Below, piece by piece: positions 50,887 to 60,209 of a stretch of 64,000 nucleotides of DNA (the first letter of the stretch is position 1; each line of letters starts with the position of its first letter). The DNA is from Zoogloea sp. GTDB taxonomy: Bacteria > Pseudomonadota > Gammaproteobacteria > Burkholderiales > Rhodocyclaceae. Made by a program: the position numbers and the translations under genes. The stretch lies in contig NZ_JAQVCN010000003.1 of NCBI RefSeq assembly GCF_028689785.1, positions 62,001 through 126,000 on the forward strand, in the 5' to 3' direction. The notes under the pieces are model-generated. The model was not told the origin of the DNA, made no database searches, and worked only from the letters and a program-made list of their open reading frames with translations.

Positions 50887-51524
50887 GACGGGTGTCACTC
50901 GCACGAGGCTTCACGCTGGTTGAGGTGGTCGTTGCCCTGACCCTGCTTTCTCTCGTGGCCTTAGGCCTGACGACTGCCTTGAAGACCGTGGCTGATTCTG
51001 GACGGAGGATGGAGCTTGCGTTGCAGGAAAAGGAGGCCCATCAAGCCGTCTTGTCCTTGCTTGAAACGGCGTTTGAGACAGCCTCGGTCAAGCAGGTTTC
51101 CGTGGCTGCGGATGGAAAGGCGCCTGCACTTTACTTTCAAGGCCGTGCAGACAGTATCGAATGGTTGGGGGTGCTACCGGCTCGCCATGGCTTTGGTGGT
51201 CTTCACTTTCTTCGGCTTGAGTTGGGGCAGGGGGCAGGGGCGCAGAGTGGGCTGTTGCTGAGATATTTGCCCTTCCTCGTGCGTCCCGGTTATCCGGATT
51301 GGAGTCAGGCGGAGACCTATGAGTTGTTGAAGGGGGCACGGGAGATCAGCCTCCAGTATCAAGGACTGGATGAGTCTGACTGGAACCCTGAATGGATGCT
51401 GCAGCCCGTTCTGCCTGGAAAGTTGATGATGGTCGTCGCGTTTGGTGAGCGTGGGAGATCCGAGCTGGCTGTTCCGATTCTGGCCGCAGAGCGGCGGCCC
51501 TTGCCGAATGCCAAAATCCGATGA
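50883..51524 (+). CDS. gspJ: Minor pseudopilin GspJ
   Basis: The 213-residue prepilin shows RG-FTLVEVVVALTLLSLVALGL near its start and a longer beta-rich C-terminal domain. It joins GspI and GspK at the pseudopilus tip. Its ends overlap gspI and gspK by four bases. The assignment is by order, length and prepilin motif, as sequence conservation in GspJ is low. Confidence 0.86.
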   Translation: MRRVSLARGFTLVEVVVALTLLSLVALGLTTALKTVADSGRRMELALQEKEAHQAVLSLLETAFETASVKQVSVAADGKAPALYFQGRADSIEWLGVLPARHGFGGLHFLRLELGQGAGAQSGLLLRYLPFLVRPGYPDWSQAETYELLKGAREISLQYQGLDESDWNPEWMLQPVLPGKLMMVVAFGERGRSELAVPILAAERRPLPNAKIR

Positions 51525-52450
51525 GGCGCGGTGAGTCCCGCCGCACCGGAGATCCGGGGGCTTTGGTCTACAGGCAGAGGGGGGTGGCGATAGTCGCCGT
51601 CATGTGGATTGTTGCCGCCTTGATGGTTGCGGTGTCGAGCATCTCCTATCTTGCGCGAGGTGATGTAAGGGATACGCGCCTGCGGCTTGATCGCGCACGC
51701 GCTGTGGCGCAGGGCGATGGTGTGATCCGGATTGCCTTGCGCAAGATACTCGAATCGAAGCAAGCCCTGGACCGTGCGCGGCGGATCGACATCGCTTTTG
51801 CTGATGTATCCGCAGTAGTCGACATCTTTCCGGGCAGTGGTTTCATCGACATCAATGCTGCGCCGGAGCCCTTGTTGGCAGATCTCTTTGTGCATGGTGC
51901 CGGCGTGGCGCCGGATCAGGCGACCGCGCTGGCCGAGCGGGTGCTTGACTGGCGTGATGGAGATAACCAGCCAATGCCTTTTGGGGCTGAAGATCCTGCG
52001 TATGAGGCTGCAGGGGTGAAGTTCCGTACGCGGAGTGGCAACTTCGAATCACCGGAAGATTTGCTCCAGGTTCTAGGTTTTGATTACGAGATTTTTGATA
52101 AAATCAAAGGTTTAGTAACGATATATGGCGGGGCTGGGGTCTCGCCATTGGCCGCGCCCGAGGGGGTCCTCAAAGTGTTGGCTCGAGGTGATGTGGAGCT
52201 CGCAATGCAGATTTCGGCGGCCCGTTACCAGGGGGAGGCCGTGATCGATACATCCCGCCTGGTTCAGGCCAACCTGACGGGGGGGGGCGGTTCAAATGTT
52301 GTTCTTGTACAGGCTAGATTCAATCTCGGGGGCGATCAGATCGTACGCCGACGTTGGGTTGATATGAGCTCCAGAGTGCCGGGCAAGCTCTGGACAGAGT
52401 TGCGAGCAGAGACGGCATTCCTGCCGCCTGCGGAGGGTCAGGGTAGATGA
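51521..52450 (+). CDS. gspK: Minor pseudopilin GspK
   Basis: The 309-residue product has the GspK form: leader ending RG, then VAIVAVMWIVAALMVAVSSIS. The large alpha domain contains the DINAAPEPLLADLF segment and GNFESPEDLLQVLG. GspK caps the pseudopilus tip and lacks the usual Glu5 of pseudopilins, and here the position is also not glutamate. It overlaps the gspL gene by four bases. Confidence 0.92.
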   Translation: MRRGESRRTGDPGALVYRQRGVAIVAVMWIVAALMVAVSSISYLARGDVRDTRLRLDRARAVAQGDGVIRIALRKILESKQALDRARRIDIAFADVSAVVDIFPGSGFIDINAAPEPLLADLFVHGAGVAPDQATALAERVLDWRDGDNQPMPFGAEDPAYEAAGVKFRTRSGNFESPEDLLQVLGFDYEIFDKIKGLVTIYGGAGVSPLAAPEGVLKVLARGDVELAMQISAARYQGEAVIDTSRLVQANLTGGGGSNVVLVQARFNLGGDQIVRRRWVDMSSRVPGKLWTELRAETAFLPPAEGQGR

Positions 52451-53430
52451 TGTCCGATGGTCTGTTGCGCTACATGCGCGACGGTTTTTCTGGAATGCTG
52501 AAATGGCCGCTGTTTGCGTGGCTGCAACCGGTGGTGCCTGTCCGGTTGATCCGGGCCCAGGGCCTTGCCACGGTTGTCCTGGGTTGCAGCCTCGATACCG
52601 CACCTCCGGGCACTGTTGCCAAGGCTGCCGCGTGCTTGTTGCCCGAGGAGTCGGTACTCGTTCACGAGATCCTGCTGCCAGACTTGGGGTCTGAAGAAAT
52701 CGGTGCTGTTGTTGCTGGGGAGGTGCGCTCGAACAGTCCTTTCCCCCCGGAGTCGGTGCTTTCAGGTTGGCTTGCAACGGCGATGCAAGACGATCGGCTC
52801 AAGGTCCGGATTGCGATGGCCGATCAGGGGCGTGTAGCAACGCACATGAAAAGTGCTGAGGTGGATCACGACGCCGAAGCGTGGGTGGAGGTCGCTGGCG
52901 GCGTGATCGCGCTGGATGGTGTCGGAGGCCGTGTCAGGCGTCGTTCTGAGCGAACGATCCTGACCGTACGTCTCTTGTTGATATGCCTGCTGATCCTGCA
53001 GGGGGCAGCCCTGTTTGTTGTTCCGCTTTGGGTGGAGCGGGATAGGGCGATTCAAGCGATCGCACAGCTGGATACATTGAGTAAGGCCAGTGCGCCTGCA
53101 GTGGGCGCGCGGGATGCGCTCAATCGCGTCAATCAGGGGCTTGAGGCGATGGCTGCTGTGGCGAAGGACAAGCTTGACGTTCCCGGACTGATCGAAACGC
53201 TGACCCATGTCGTGCCTGACGATGCCTCCGTGACGCGCATTGAGGTTAATGGTCGCCACGTCAAGATCATGGGCACGGCGGCCAATGGGACGGGCTTGCT
53301 GGATCTGTTGTCTGCCCGTGACGAGTTCAAGGAGGTCAAGGCGACCAGCCCGATTTCTCGCATGGGTGGCGCAAAGCGGGATTCTTACGTGATCGAGTTC
53401 GATGCGGTGTTGCAGGGAGGTGAAAGTTGA
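52447..53430 (+). CDS. gspL: Type II secretion assembly protein GspL-like (PilN-type C-terminus)
   Basis: The 327-residue product has a cytoplasmic N-terminal part, one membrane helix at about residues 175-195 (LLLICLLILQGAALFVVPLW), and a periplasmic PilN/GspL-like domain with LIETLTHVVPDDASVTRIEV. It recruits GspE to the membrane and pairs with GspM. The N-terminal actin-like domain is shorter than in the Klebsiella and Vibrio proteins. Overlaps of four bases on both sides support one operon. Confidence 0.86.
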   Translation: MMSDGLLRYMRDGFSGMLKWPLFAWLQPVVPVRLIRAQGLATVVLGCSLDTAPPGTVAKAAACLLPEESVLVHEILLPDLGSEEIGAVVAGEVRSNSPFPPESVLSGWLATAMQDDRLKVRIAMADQGRVATHMKSAEVDHDAEAWVEVAGGVIALDGVGGRVRRRSERTILTVRLLLICLLILQGAALFVVPLWVERDRAIQAIAQLDTLSKASAPAVGARDALNRVNQGLEAMAAVAKDKLDVPGLIETLTHVVPDDASVTRIEVNGRHVKIMGTAANGTGLLDLLSARDEFKEVKATSPISRMGGAKRDSYVIEFDAVLQGGES

Positions 53431-53978
53431 GGTTTCCAGGGCGCAGGGCGCGCACGATGGCTGGTGTCTGTGTCGTTGTGATGCTCGTGGGCCTGACGGC
53501 CTTGTCCTTCTATCTGCGCTACAAGCACGAGCAGATAGACAGTGTCCTCTCCGATGTAGAGGCACGTTATGCCCGTCTGCTTGGGATGAAGGACGTAGCA
53601 AGCGACATAGATGGCGCCTTGAAGCTTGCTCAGGCGGATCTGTCCAAGGCGGCGTTTGGCGTGGAGACGACGTCTGATCGCATCGGAACTGACATCCAGC
53701 AGAGAGTTCGGCGCATGGCTGAAGCCAGTTCGGTTGATGTGGCGGGGAGTCTGGCCTTGCCTGTCAAATCGTTGGCTGGGTTCGAGCAGGTTTTGGTGTC
53801 TGTGACGCTTGATGGAACACTGGCTGGGCTCCGTAACGTCTTCGTGGATCTCGGTGTTGAACGCCCGCATCTCTACCTCGACGCAGTGACCATCTCAGCT
53901 ACCAACCGGAAGCGCAGTGACGGTGAGCCTCTCCTGTCCGCCCAGGTTACCGTGAGCGCGTTTCGAAAGCTCCCATGA
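53427..53978 (+). CDS. gspM: Type II secretion assembly protein GspM-like
   Basis: The 183-residue product has one N-terminal membrane helix (TMAGVCVVVMLVGLTALSFYL) and a periplasmic ferredoxin-like domain of the GspM/PilO type. Its position directly after the GspL-like gene, with a four-base overlap, is the normal order. It should stabilise GspL in the inner membrane. Assignment rests on topology and order rather than on a strong motif. Confidence 0.8.
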   Translation: MRFPGRRARTMAGVCVVVMLVGLTALSFYLRYKHEQIDSVLSDVEARYARLLGMKDVASDIDGALKLAQADLSKAAFGVETTSDRIGTDIQQRVRRMAEASSVDVAGSLALPVKSLAGFEQVLVSVTLDGTLAGLRNVFVDLGVERPHLYLDAVTISATNRKRSDGEPLLSAQVTVSAFRKLP

Positions 53979-54637
53979 ACATCGTGAATCCGACGCTGCT
54001 GCTTGTTGCGGCGAATATGTTGTTTGCCGGAGGGGGGGCTTATTGGGCGTTGGATACGGATCCGACCTGGTATCCGCCGAAAGCCAAGCGGCCTGCGAAG
54101 GAATTGCTTGTAGCTGGTAAGGACACCTTCAGCCGCAAGGATATTGTCGAGTTGACGCAAACTCTGACTCGGCCGCTGTTTAGCGAGACACGCAAGCCTC
54201 CGCCTCCGCCTCCGCCGCCGCCGCCTAGCGCATCGCTAGAAACTGCGCCGATACGGGATCCGCTTAAAGACGTTCGAGTGATTGGATTGATTGAAGGCGA
54301 AGGGGGGGGGGCTATCATCAAGGTAGGTAAGGATGTAAGGCGCGTTAGTGTTGGGCAAGCGTTTGAGGGATGGACTCTTATGCAGGTGAGTGGCTTTACC
54401 GTGAAGTTTGCTAGCGGATCGAGCTCTCGGAGTCTGAATATGACGTTCTTGCCGCAGCCTGAGCCTGGGGAGGGGCAGAAAGATGGACTGAATGTATCAG
54501 TGGCGTCTCCTGTCAGTAGTGGAAAGCTTGGGCGTCCGTCAGATCCCGAAAAGGATCGTTTGAGCATGGAAAAGTACGCTGCGAGGGCTGCAGCAATTAA
54601 GCAGCAGTTCGAGGCATCCGCTGGTAAGAAGAAGTAG
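53975..54637 (+). CDS. Type II secretion HR-domain protein (GspC/GspN-like)
   Basis: The 220-residue product has an N-terminal membrane helix, then LTRPLFSETRKP, a run of ten prolines (54197-54226), and a small beta-rich domain with VRVIGLIEGEGGGAIIKVGKDVRRVSVGQAFEGWTL. This resembles the homology region of GspC that contacts the GspD secretin. A charged tail rich in Lys and Ala follows. It lies between gspM and gspD, so it probably takes the GspC role as the link between inner membrane and secretin; XpsN of Xanthomonas is a comparable case. Codon use turns less GC-rich in this gene. Confidence 0.75.
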   Translation: MNIVNPTLLLVAANMLFAGGGAYWALDTDPTWYPPKAKRPAKELLVAGKDTFSRKDIVELTQTLTRPLFSETRKPPPPPPPPPPSASLETAPIRDPLKDVRVIGLIEGEGGGAIIKVGKDVRRVSVGQAFEGWTLMQVSGFTVKFASGSSSRSLNMTFLPQPEPGEGQKDGLNVSVASPVSSGKLGRPSDPEKDRLSMEKYAARAAAIKQQFEASAGKKK

Positions 54638-54661
54638 GACCCCTCGGGGCAATGATTATTT

Positions 54662-56959
54662 ATGAGAACACTAGTTAGATGCACCGTCGTGCTGTCCCTG
54701 CTTTCAGGGTGCGCCACGGACAGATTGCGAAGCGAGCCTCCTTTGGCAGAGCGTGGAGGGCAAAAGCCTGTTGATGTGGATAAGTTGATCGCTGAGCGGA
54801 AAAAATCTGAAATGCCGCTTGTGAGCGGCGGTGGAGTGGCAGCTAGCTCCTTAGAAAAAGTGAAGCCCTCCCTGATCCGCGGTTCGGATCAGATGATAAA
54901 GGATGTTCCCGTAAAGGCTAGCGTTGCCGTATCTGGAAAGGAAGTATCCCTGCGTTTTGAGCAGGCGCCGGCGACGGATGTGGTACATGCGATTCTTGGA
55001 GATCTCCTGAAGGTTCCATACTCCATCCATCAACCAATCTCGGGAACAATAACTCTGCATACGCAGAGGCCCATGCCCCGTGATCAATTGTTGAGCGTCC
55101 TGGAGTCGGCCCTACGCGCCAGCGGTTTGGTGATGATGTCTGATTCGGCTGGTGTCGTGCATGTGGGCAAGCCCGACTCGTTCAAGGACTCAGTCCCGCC
55201 GCTAGGAAAGTTGGCGGCTCTCCAGAGTGGTCAGGGGCTAGTGGTCGTACCCTTAAAGTATGTCGGCGCTTCGGAGATGGCTGACATCCTCAAGCCAGTT
55301 ACTCGTCCAGACTCCATTGTTAGAGTCGATTCGGTGCGTAATCTCCTCATTCTTATGGGCTCTAGGCAGCAAGTAGAAGGTTGGCTGGATATTGTCGACA
55401 CATTCGATGTTGATGTATTGAAGGGCATGTCCGTCGGCCTTTTTCCTTTGCAGAATGTGTCGGTGAAGGAACTTGAGTCTGCCCTTCGAGCCATCTTGAG
55501 CGGCACTTCATCTGTAAGCGGAGCTGCTGCTCCTGCCTCGCGTGCAGCGGCTAGTCCCTCGGCTGCGGCCATCTCGCCTCTGGCGCCTGCCGAAGTCCAA
55601 GCCCTCCCCGCGATGGGGCCGCTCGGGGGGGTGGTAAGGTTGATGGCGATCGATCGCCTCAATGCCTTGCTTGTTGTGACGCCCCGCGCCCATTACCTCG
55701 AAACAGTAAAAGAGTGGGTTGAGAAGCTGGATCGCCCCAGGGATGGTGAAACAGAAAGGCAGTTGTTTGTTTATCCCGTCCAGAACGGGACTGCGCAGCA
55801 CATGGCCAGTTTGTTGAACGCACTCTTTGGTGGAGGCGGGCAGGGACAGGCCGCAAATGCCAACAGCGGCATAGCACCTGGGCTAGCAACGGGCGCCTTG
55901 GGAACGCAGGGTGTGGGCGGAAGTTCAGCCCAGGCTTTTGCCAGTGCGGCTAGTGCAAATACTGGGCAGCAAGGGGCTGTTATCTCCCAAGTGAATCTTG
56001 GCAGTCAGGTGAAGGTGGTTGCCGATGAATTCAATAATTCGTTAATCATTTTCGCTCCCCGGGTCGATTACCGCAAAATCGAGTCTGCGCTAAGGCGCCT
56101 GGATCAGGCGCCTAACCAAGTTCTGATCGAGGCCAGCATTCTTGAGGTAACGCTAACTGATGCGCTGAAGTACGGGCTCCAGTGGTATTTTCAAGACTCG
56201 CTGCGCTCTGGTTGGAGTGGGGCCGGGCAGCTGACGTCCAGTTCTTCCGGGACGATTGCAGTGGCATCGCCAGGGTTCTCATACTCAATCACAAATCCTT
56301 TGGGCAACATCCGTGCCGTACTTAATGCCTTGGCAGAAAAGTCCTTGCTCAAGGTGCTCTCCAGTCCAAGCATTATGGTTCTGGACAATCACACCGCAGC
56401 CATCCAGGTGGGGGATCAGCAGCCCATCCGATCCGGTGAAACCGTAACTACAGGTGGAGTGATCACAAGTTCAATCCAGTACAAGGATACAGGTGTCATG
56501 CTGTCCGTGACACCTTCAGTTAACGCCGGCGGCTCCGTCGCCATGACTGTTAAGCAGACTGTCACAGATGTGGGATCGGTGGATTCGGCTACGGGGCAGC
56601 GGAGCTTCCTGCAGCGTCAAATTTCTAGCCGTGTAGCTGTTCGGTCGGGAGAGACAGTAGTGTTGGGAGGGTTGATCCGGGACAACAAGACAAATGGCCG
56701 ACAGGGGGTGCCCTTGCTCTCGAGCATCCCGTATCTGGGCTCCCTTTTTTCGACGACCACCGAAAGTACAACCCGGCAGGAGCTGCTGGTCATGATCACG
56801 CCTAGGGTTATGCAGAGTGATGACGATATTCGGGAAGTCAGTGATGAGATGCGGCAGCGGATGCGCAGCTTGAGGCAGTACGGAGCAACGAACATCCGCG
56901 AGCAAGCGGGTGTCGGCGAACGCGCCTTGGCACCGTCCATAGAGTTAAGCGCGCCGTGA
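54662..56959 (+). CDS. gspD: Type II secretion secretin GspD
   Basis: The 765-residue product is a lipoprotein (LLSGC, Cys17). It has N-terminal secretin domains, repeated N-domains such as RLNALLVVTPRAHYLETVKEWVEKLD and FNNSLIIFAPRVDYRKIESALRRLD, and a C-terminal secretin channel with VLSSPSIMVLDNHTAAIQVGDQQP and VPLLSSIPYLGSLF. A Gly/Ala/Ser-rich insert lies near residues 385-440. It forms the outer-membrane channel. The lipidated form suggests it may reach the outer membrane without a separate pilotin. It is followed by a lipoprotein gene. Confidence 0.95.
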   Translation: MRTLVRCTVVLSLLSGCATDRLRSEPPLAERGGQKPVDVDKLIAERKKSEMPLVSGGGVAASSLEKVKPSLIRGSDQMIKDVPVKASVAVSGKEVSLRFEQAPATDVVHAILGDLLKVPYSIHQPISGTITLHTQRPMPRDQLLSVLESALRASGLVMMSDSAGVVHVGKPDSFKDSVPPLGKLAALQSGQGLVVVPLKYVGASEMADILKPVTRPDSIVRVDSVRNLLILMGSRQQVEGWLDIVDTFDVDVLKGMSVGLFPLQNVSVKELESALRAILSGTSSVSGAAAPASRAAASPSAAAISPLAPAEVQALPAMGPLGGVVRLMAIDRLNALLVVTPRAHYLETVKEWVEKLDRPRDGETERQLFVYPVQNGTAQHMASLLNALFGGGGQGQAANANSGIAPGLATGALGTQGVGGSSAQAFASAASANTGQQGAVISQVNLGSQVKVVADEFNNSLIIFAPRVDYRKIESALRRLDQAPNQVLIEASILEVTLTDALKYGLQWYFQDSLRSGWSGAGQLTSSSSGTIAVASPGFSYSITNPLGNIRAVLNALAEKSLLKVLSSPSIMVLDNHTAAIQVGDQQPIRSGETVTTGGVITSSIQYKDTGVMLSVTPSVNAGGSVAMTVKQTVTDVGSVDSATGQRSFLQRQISSRVAVRSGETVVLGGLIRDNKTNGRQGVPLLSSIPYLGSLFSTTTESTTRQELLVMITPRVMQSDDDIREVSDEMRQRMRSLRQYGATNIREQAGVGERALAPSIELSAP

Positions 56960-56994
56960 TGGTCGAGTGGTTTTTGAGAGTGGAAGGATGTTTT

Positions 56995-57426
56995 ATGAGT
57001 GAAGCTAGATTTTTAGTCACCTGTTTTAAAGCGGTTGGGCTGACGATTGCGGCTACCTTGCTTTCGGCCTGTGCCACATTGTCCCGCGCTCCTGATGAAC
57101 AGGTCGGAGAGCGTGTTCGCGCTCGCTACGCTGCGCTGATCGCTGCTGATTATCAAGAAGCGCATAAATTCTACACCCCGGCCTTTAGAAAATCGTGGAC
57201 ATACCGTGAACTGATACTGATGCGGCCGCCGGTTGTGAAGTATGTGAAAGCCAGTCTTGCATCGGTTAAGTGTTCGTCAGAGGACGCCTGTGATGTTGGC
57301 GTAGAGGTAACTTACCGGACCGCAGGAGGCATCCGTGGTGTCCCAGAAGGGTTTGAGAGTTCCCGCTACAATGAGGAAAAGTGGATCAGGGTGGACGGTG
57401 AATGGTGGTTTTATCAGCCCGACTGA
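56995..57426 (+). CDS. Small lipoprotein downstream of gspD
   Basis: From the ATG at 56995 (ribosome-binding site GGAAGGA) the product has 143 residues with a lipobox LLSAC and a small mature domain containing ARYAALIAADYQEAHKFYTPAFRKS and ending EWWFYQPD. The fold looks like the NTF2-like or DUF4878-type small domains, but I cannot assign it. It starts just behind gspD (the frame even overlaps it), so a role with the secretin, for instance as pilotin-like helper, is possible and unproven. Confidence 0.72.
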   Translation: MSEARFLVTCFKAVGLTIAATLLSACATLSRAPDEQVGERVRARYAALIAADYQEAHKFYTPAFRKSWTYRELILMRPPVVKYVKASLASVKCSSEDACDVGVEVTYRTAGGIRGVPEGFESSRYNEEKWIRVDGEWWFYQPD

Positions 57427-57552
57427 CTTGTTGTTTTGGCGCAACTTATGTTTTTTTTTTGATCCGGTCGTTGTCGTTTTTGTGTGATGCGTGGTAAAAA
57501 ATGGTGGCCAGGCTTAGCAGTTACTCTCTGTAGGTCTGCATCCTTTTGGCGC

Positions 57553-57581
57553 TTGCTAACAATGGTTAGATGTGAGACAAT
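57553..57581 (+). promoter_or_regulatory. Candidate promoter of the first exported-protein gene
   Basis: TTGCTA (57553-57558) and GACAAT (57576-57581) are 17 bases apart, 89 bases before the start codon at 57670. The preceding 243-base gap also has a weak stem (GTTG/CAAC) with a ten-T run (57451-57460) that may end the secretion operon. Confidence 0.35.
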
Positions 57582-57669
57582 CTAAACGGTTACGTTTGTA
57601 GCTCTCCCTCCATGTGGCTGCGTCACAGGATAAAATGCAATTTTCATTTAATCGAAAAGGTAAAGTGTG

Positions 57670-59130
57670 ATGAAGAAAAAGCTTCTTATGACTGCGATGG
57701 TTGCAGCGCTGGGTGGAGTCGGTACTGCGCAGGCTGTGCACGTGAACTCTGACGGTCTGGGCCAAGTTCTGATCTACCCGTACTACACCGTCCAGAACGG
57801 CTTTGATTCCTACATCAACCTGGTTAATACCACCGATGAAGTCAAGGCTGTTAAGGTTCGTTTCCTGGAAGGCAAGAACAGCCAGGAAGTGCTTGACTTT
57901 AACTTGTACCTCTCCCCGAATGACGAATGGTCCGGGAAGGTGACCACCAGCGCATCCGGCGGTGCCAAGCTTGAGTCCTCGGACACCTCCTGCATCGCTC
58001 CGTCCCAGATCAAGGCCGGTGGTGAAGATTTCCGTAACCTTCAGTACCAAGCGGACAGCATCAAGACTGTCGCCCGTACCCGCGAAGGCTATGTTGAAGT
58101 CATCGAAATGGGTGTTGTGACCGACACCGATTCGATTGCTGCTGCTACTCACGTCGGCGGTTCCGCCACCGTGATTGCTGCCCCCGCTAATTGCGGATTG
58201 ATTCGCACCAACGCAAAGAGCACCACCGGTCTGTTCAATGGCGCTAAAGCATCGAACGGTATCAGCGCACCGACCGGTGGGCTGTACGGTTTCGTGACCC
58301 TTATCAACGTCAATAGCGGTTTGAAAACTACTGTTGATGCGATCGCCATTGATAATTTCTTTGTTGATCAAGTGGTTGCAGGTAATCCGCTGGGCTTGGA
58401 TTTGCACTTCGCGCCGGGCACTACCAGCCCTTCGCTGGAAGATGTGAATACCGATGGTGAGATCATTGATGGTGCTAGCATCATTACCTTCAGTAGCGCT
58501 AACCCGGTTGACAGCCTCTCCGCAATCTTGACCCGTTCGAATGTTTATAACGACTATTCGATCGATGCCGGTCGTGATTCGAAGACTGACTGGGTTCTGA
58601 CCTTCCCGACTAAACGTTTTTACGTCAATACCTCAACCCCGGCTCCTTTCACCGAAACGTGGAAAACTGCTACTTCCACGTCCTGCGATCCGATTCAAAT
58701 CGTTTATTACGATCGTGAAGAGCGTCGTCATAACGTGACCATCGATGAAGACTTCTCTCCGAAGCCTGATGTCGTTGCTGCCACCAACTCGCTGTGCAAC
58801 GAAGTCAATACGCTTTCCATCAAGCGCTTTGGCACGGCTGCTGGTACTAGCACCCTGTTCGGGGCTGAGTACACCAACGCCTCCTTTACGGTTGATGATG
58901 CAGGCTTTGTCGCTGGCTGGATGAACGTTTCCTTCGCCAATACCCTTGCCGGCGACGTCAGCATTGGCGGTCAAACTCCTGTTCCAGGTACCTTGATCGG
59001 TCTGCCGGTGGTCGGCTTCAGCGCACTGAGCAACAGCAACGGCACGCTAGTGGTTGGTGGTGTGAATGTCCTGTCGAATTACTTGGGCAGCTCTGCTCAT
59101 AAGGGTGTTCGCGCATTGACTACCCCGTAA
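57670..59130 (+). CDS. Exported surface-type protein of unknown function
   Basis: The 486-residue product begins with a Sec signal peptide (MKKKLLMTAMVAALGGVGTAQA) and continues as a beta-rich, Thr/Ser/Ala/Gly-rich, acidic mature protein with a few cysteines. I recognise no domain. The opening GLGQVLIYPYYTVQNGFDSYINLVNTTDE looks like the conserved start of a family of secreted proteins seen in other betaproteobacteria. Codons are strongly biased to C-ending preferred forms in spite of the AT-richer surroundings, suggesting high expression. Lying directly behind the secretion operon, with its own promoter and terminator, it may be a substrate of it (inference). Confidence 0.75.
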   Translation: MKKKLLMTAMVAALGGVGTAQAVHVNSDGLGQVLIYPYYTVQNGFDSYINLVNTTDEVKAVKVRFLEGKNSQEVLDFNLYLSPNDEWSGKVTTSASGGAKLESSDTSCIAPSQIKAGGEDFRNLQYQADSIKTVARTREGYVEVIEMGVVTDTDSIAAATHVGGSATVIAAPANCGLIRTNAKSTTGLFNGAKASNGISAPTGGLYGFVTLINVNSGLKTTVDAIAIDNFFVDQVVAGNPLGLDLHFAPGTTSPSLEDVNTDGEIIDGASIITFSSANPVDSLSAILTRSNVYNDYSIDAGRDSKTDWVLTFPTKRFYVNTSTPAPFTETWKTATSTSCDPIQIVYYDREERRHNVTIDEDFSPKPDVVAATNSLCNEVNTLSIKRFGTAAGTSTLFGAEYTNASFTVDDAGFVAGWMNVSFANTLAGDVSIGGQTPVPGTLIGLPVVGFSALSNSNGTLVVGGVNVLSNYLGSSAHKGVRALTTP

Positions 59131-59183
59131 TACGTAATGGTGTTGAAGCAAAAAGTAATGTAATACTTTTTGTTTCAATTTTA

Positions 59184-59221
59184 AAAAAGAAAAGCACCGG
59201 CTAGCTGGTGCTTTTCTTTTT
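59184..59221. terminator. Long bidirectional terminator
   Basis: Fifteen-base arms (AAAAAGAAAAGCACC and its complement) flank an eight-base loop, with A and T tracts on the two sides. It lies 53 bases after the stop of the exported-protein gene. Confidence 0.92.
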
Positions 59222-59259
59222 GATCATGACTATCCTTAAGGTCTAGGAGGATGTCCGAA

Positions 59260-60147
59260 ATGAAAAAGCTGTTTGTAACTTTTGCAGTATGTGGGCTGTT
59301 GCCAACCGCTAGTATTTCGGCAACAGATTTCGATATTTCTATTGACAATGGTGCGGTTACGCGTTACGTCTTGCAGAATTTGAGTGTTTCTGCGAGTGGT
59401 GCGGTTACTGTTTCAGTCACATCAACAGGAGCTGTGCCGACAGATCCCACTTATCCGCTGACGATTACACAGTCGGTAGGTGGAACGATCTCAGCGAACA
59501 ATCCCCCTCCCTATACGTGCACGGGTGGAGTCTGTCCTTCCGTCGCTTTGACGGCGGCGCCCATCACGGACTACGCGTTCACCAGTTGGGGAGGTGCTTG
59601 TGCAGGCCAAACTGGCGCGACGTGTACTCTGCAAATGAGCACAGCTCGAGTCGTTAGTGCTACCTTTACGAGCACTGTTGCGCCCCCCCCTTCAACCGCG
59701 TGTAACCCCGCCAACACGACCGTGGTCGATGTTGCGACAGAACTGCCTTTGAAGTCTTTTGCTCGTACAGATTATCGACCGACGCCTGCGACGGTTTATT
59801 CGTTTGCATTCAAGACGACGTCGGCAAGTAATGTTGTTGCTGGACAGCTTTCCGTTGCGAAGTTGAGTTCTTCGTTGGCAGGGAAACTCATCGTTGTTTC
59901 CGAGTGTCGAGGGGATATAGACACAGCGCTCACATCGGAAAAGACGGGTGGTTGTGTTCGTTTCGGAGCTGAGACATCAACGATTTCATACGTAGTGAAT
60001 GCGTTGCCACCTGTCAAGCCTTCGGCGTATTGCAATCTCAAACCAAATACACAGTATTATCTGAACGTTGTGCCGCGTCAGACGACTGATGGGGCGGCCA
60101 ATTGCACCAGTACAACAAACTGCGGGTTCAGCTTCCTCGCTAATTGA
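59260..60147 (+). CDS. Exported protein with a bacterial-repeat (InlB B-repeat-like) domain
   Basis: The 295-residue product has a signal peptide (MKKLFVTFAVCGLLPTASISA). A repeat-type domain with the pattern GGTISANNPPPYTC...VALTAAPITDYAFTSWGGACAG...CTLQMSTARVVSATF lies near residues 75-140 and resembles divergent InlB B-repeats. A separate beta-rich C-terminal domain with several cysteines follows. The ATG at 59260 is nine bases behind AGGAGG; an ATG at 59251 directly abuts it and is too close. I infer a surface or extracellular protein, possibly secreted through the type II system encoded just upstream. Confidence 0.72.
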   Translation: MKKLFVTFAVCGLLPTASISATDFDISIDNGAVTRYVLQNLSVSASGAVTVSVTSTGAVPTDPTYPLTITQSVGGTISANNPPPYTCTGGVCPSVALTAAPITDYAFTSWGGACAGQTGATCTLQMSTARVVSATFTSTVAPPPSTACNPANTTVVDVATELPLKSFARTDYRPTPATVYSFAFKTTSASNVVAGQLSVAKLSSSLAGKLIVVSECRGDIDTALTSEKTGGCVRFGAETSTISYVVNALPPVKPSAYCNLKPNTQYYLNVVPRQTTDGAANCTSTTNCGFSFLAN

Positions 60148-60209
60148 TTATATTTTGTGGCTACTAGGGATGGATCGATATTCGGTCCATCTTTTTTTGA
60201 GGTCAAGTA

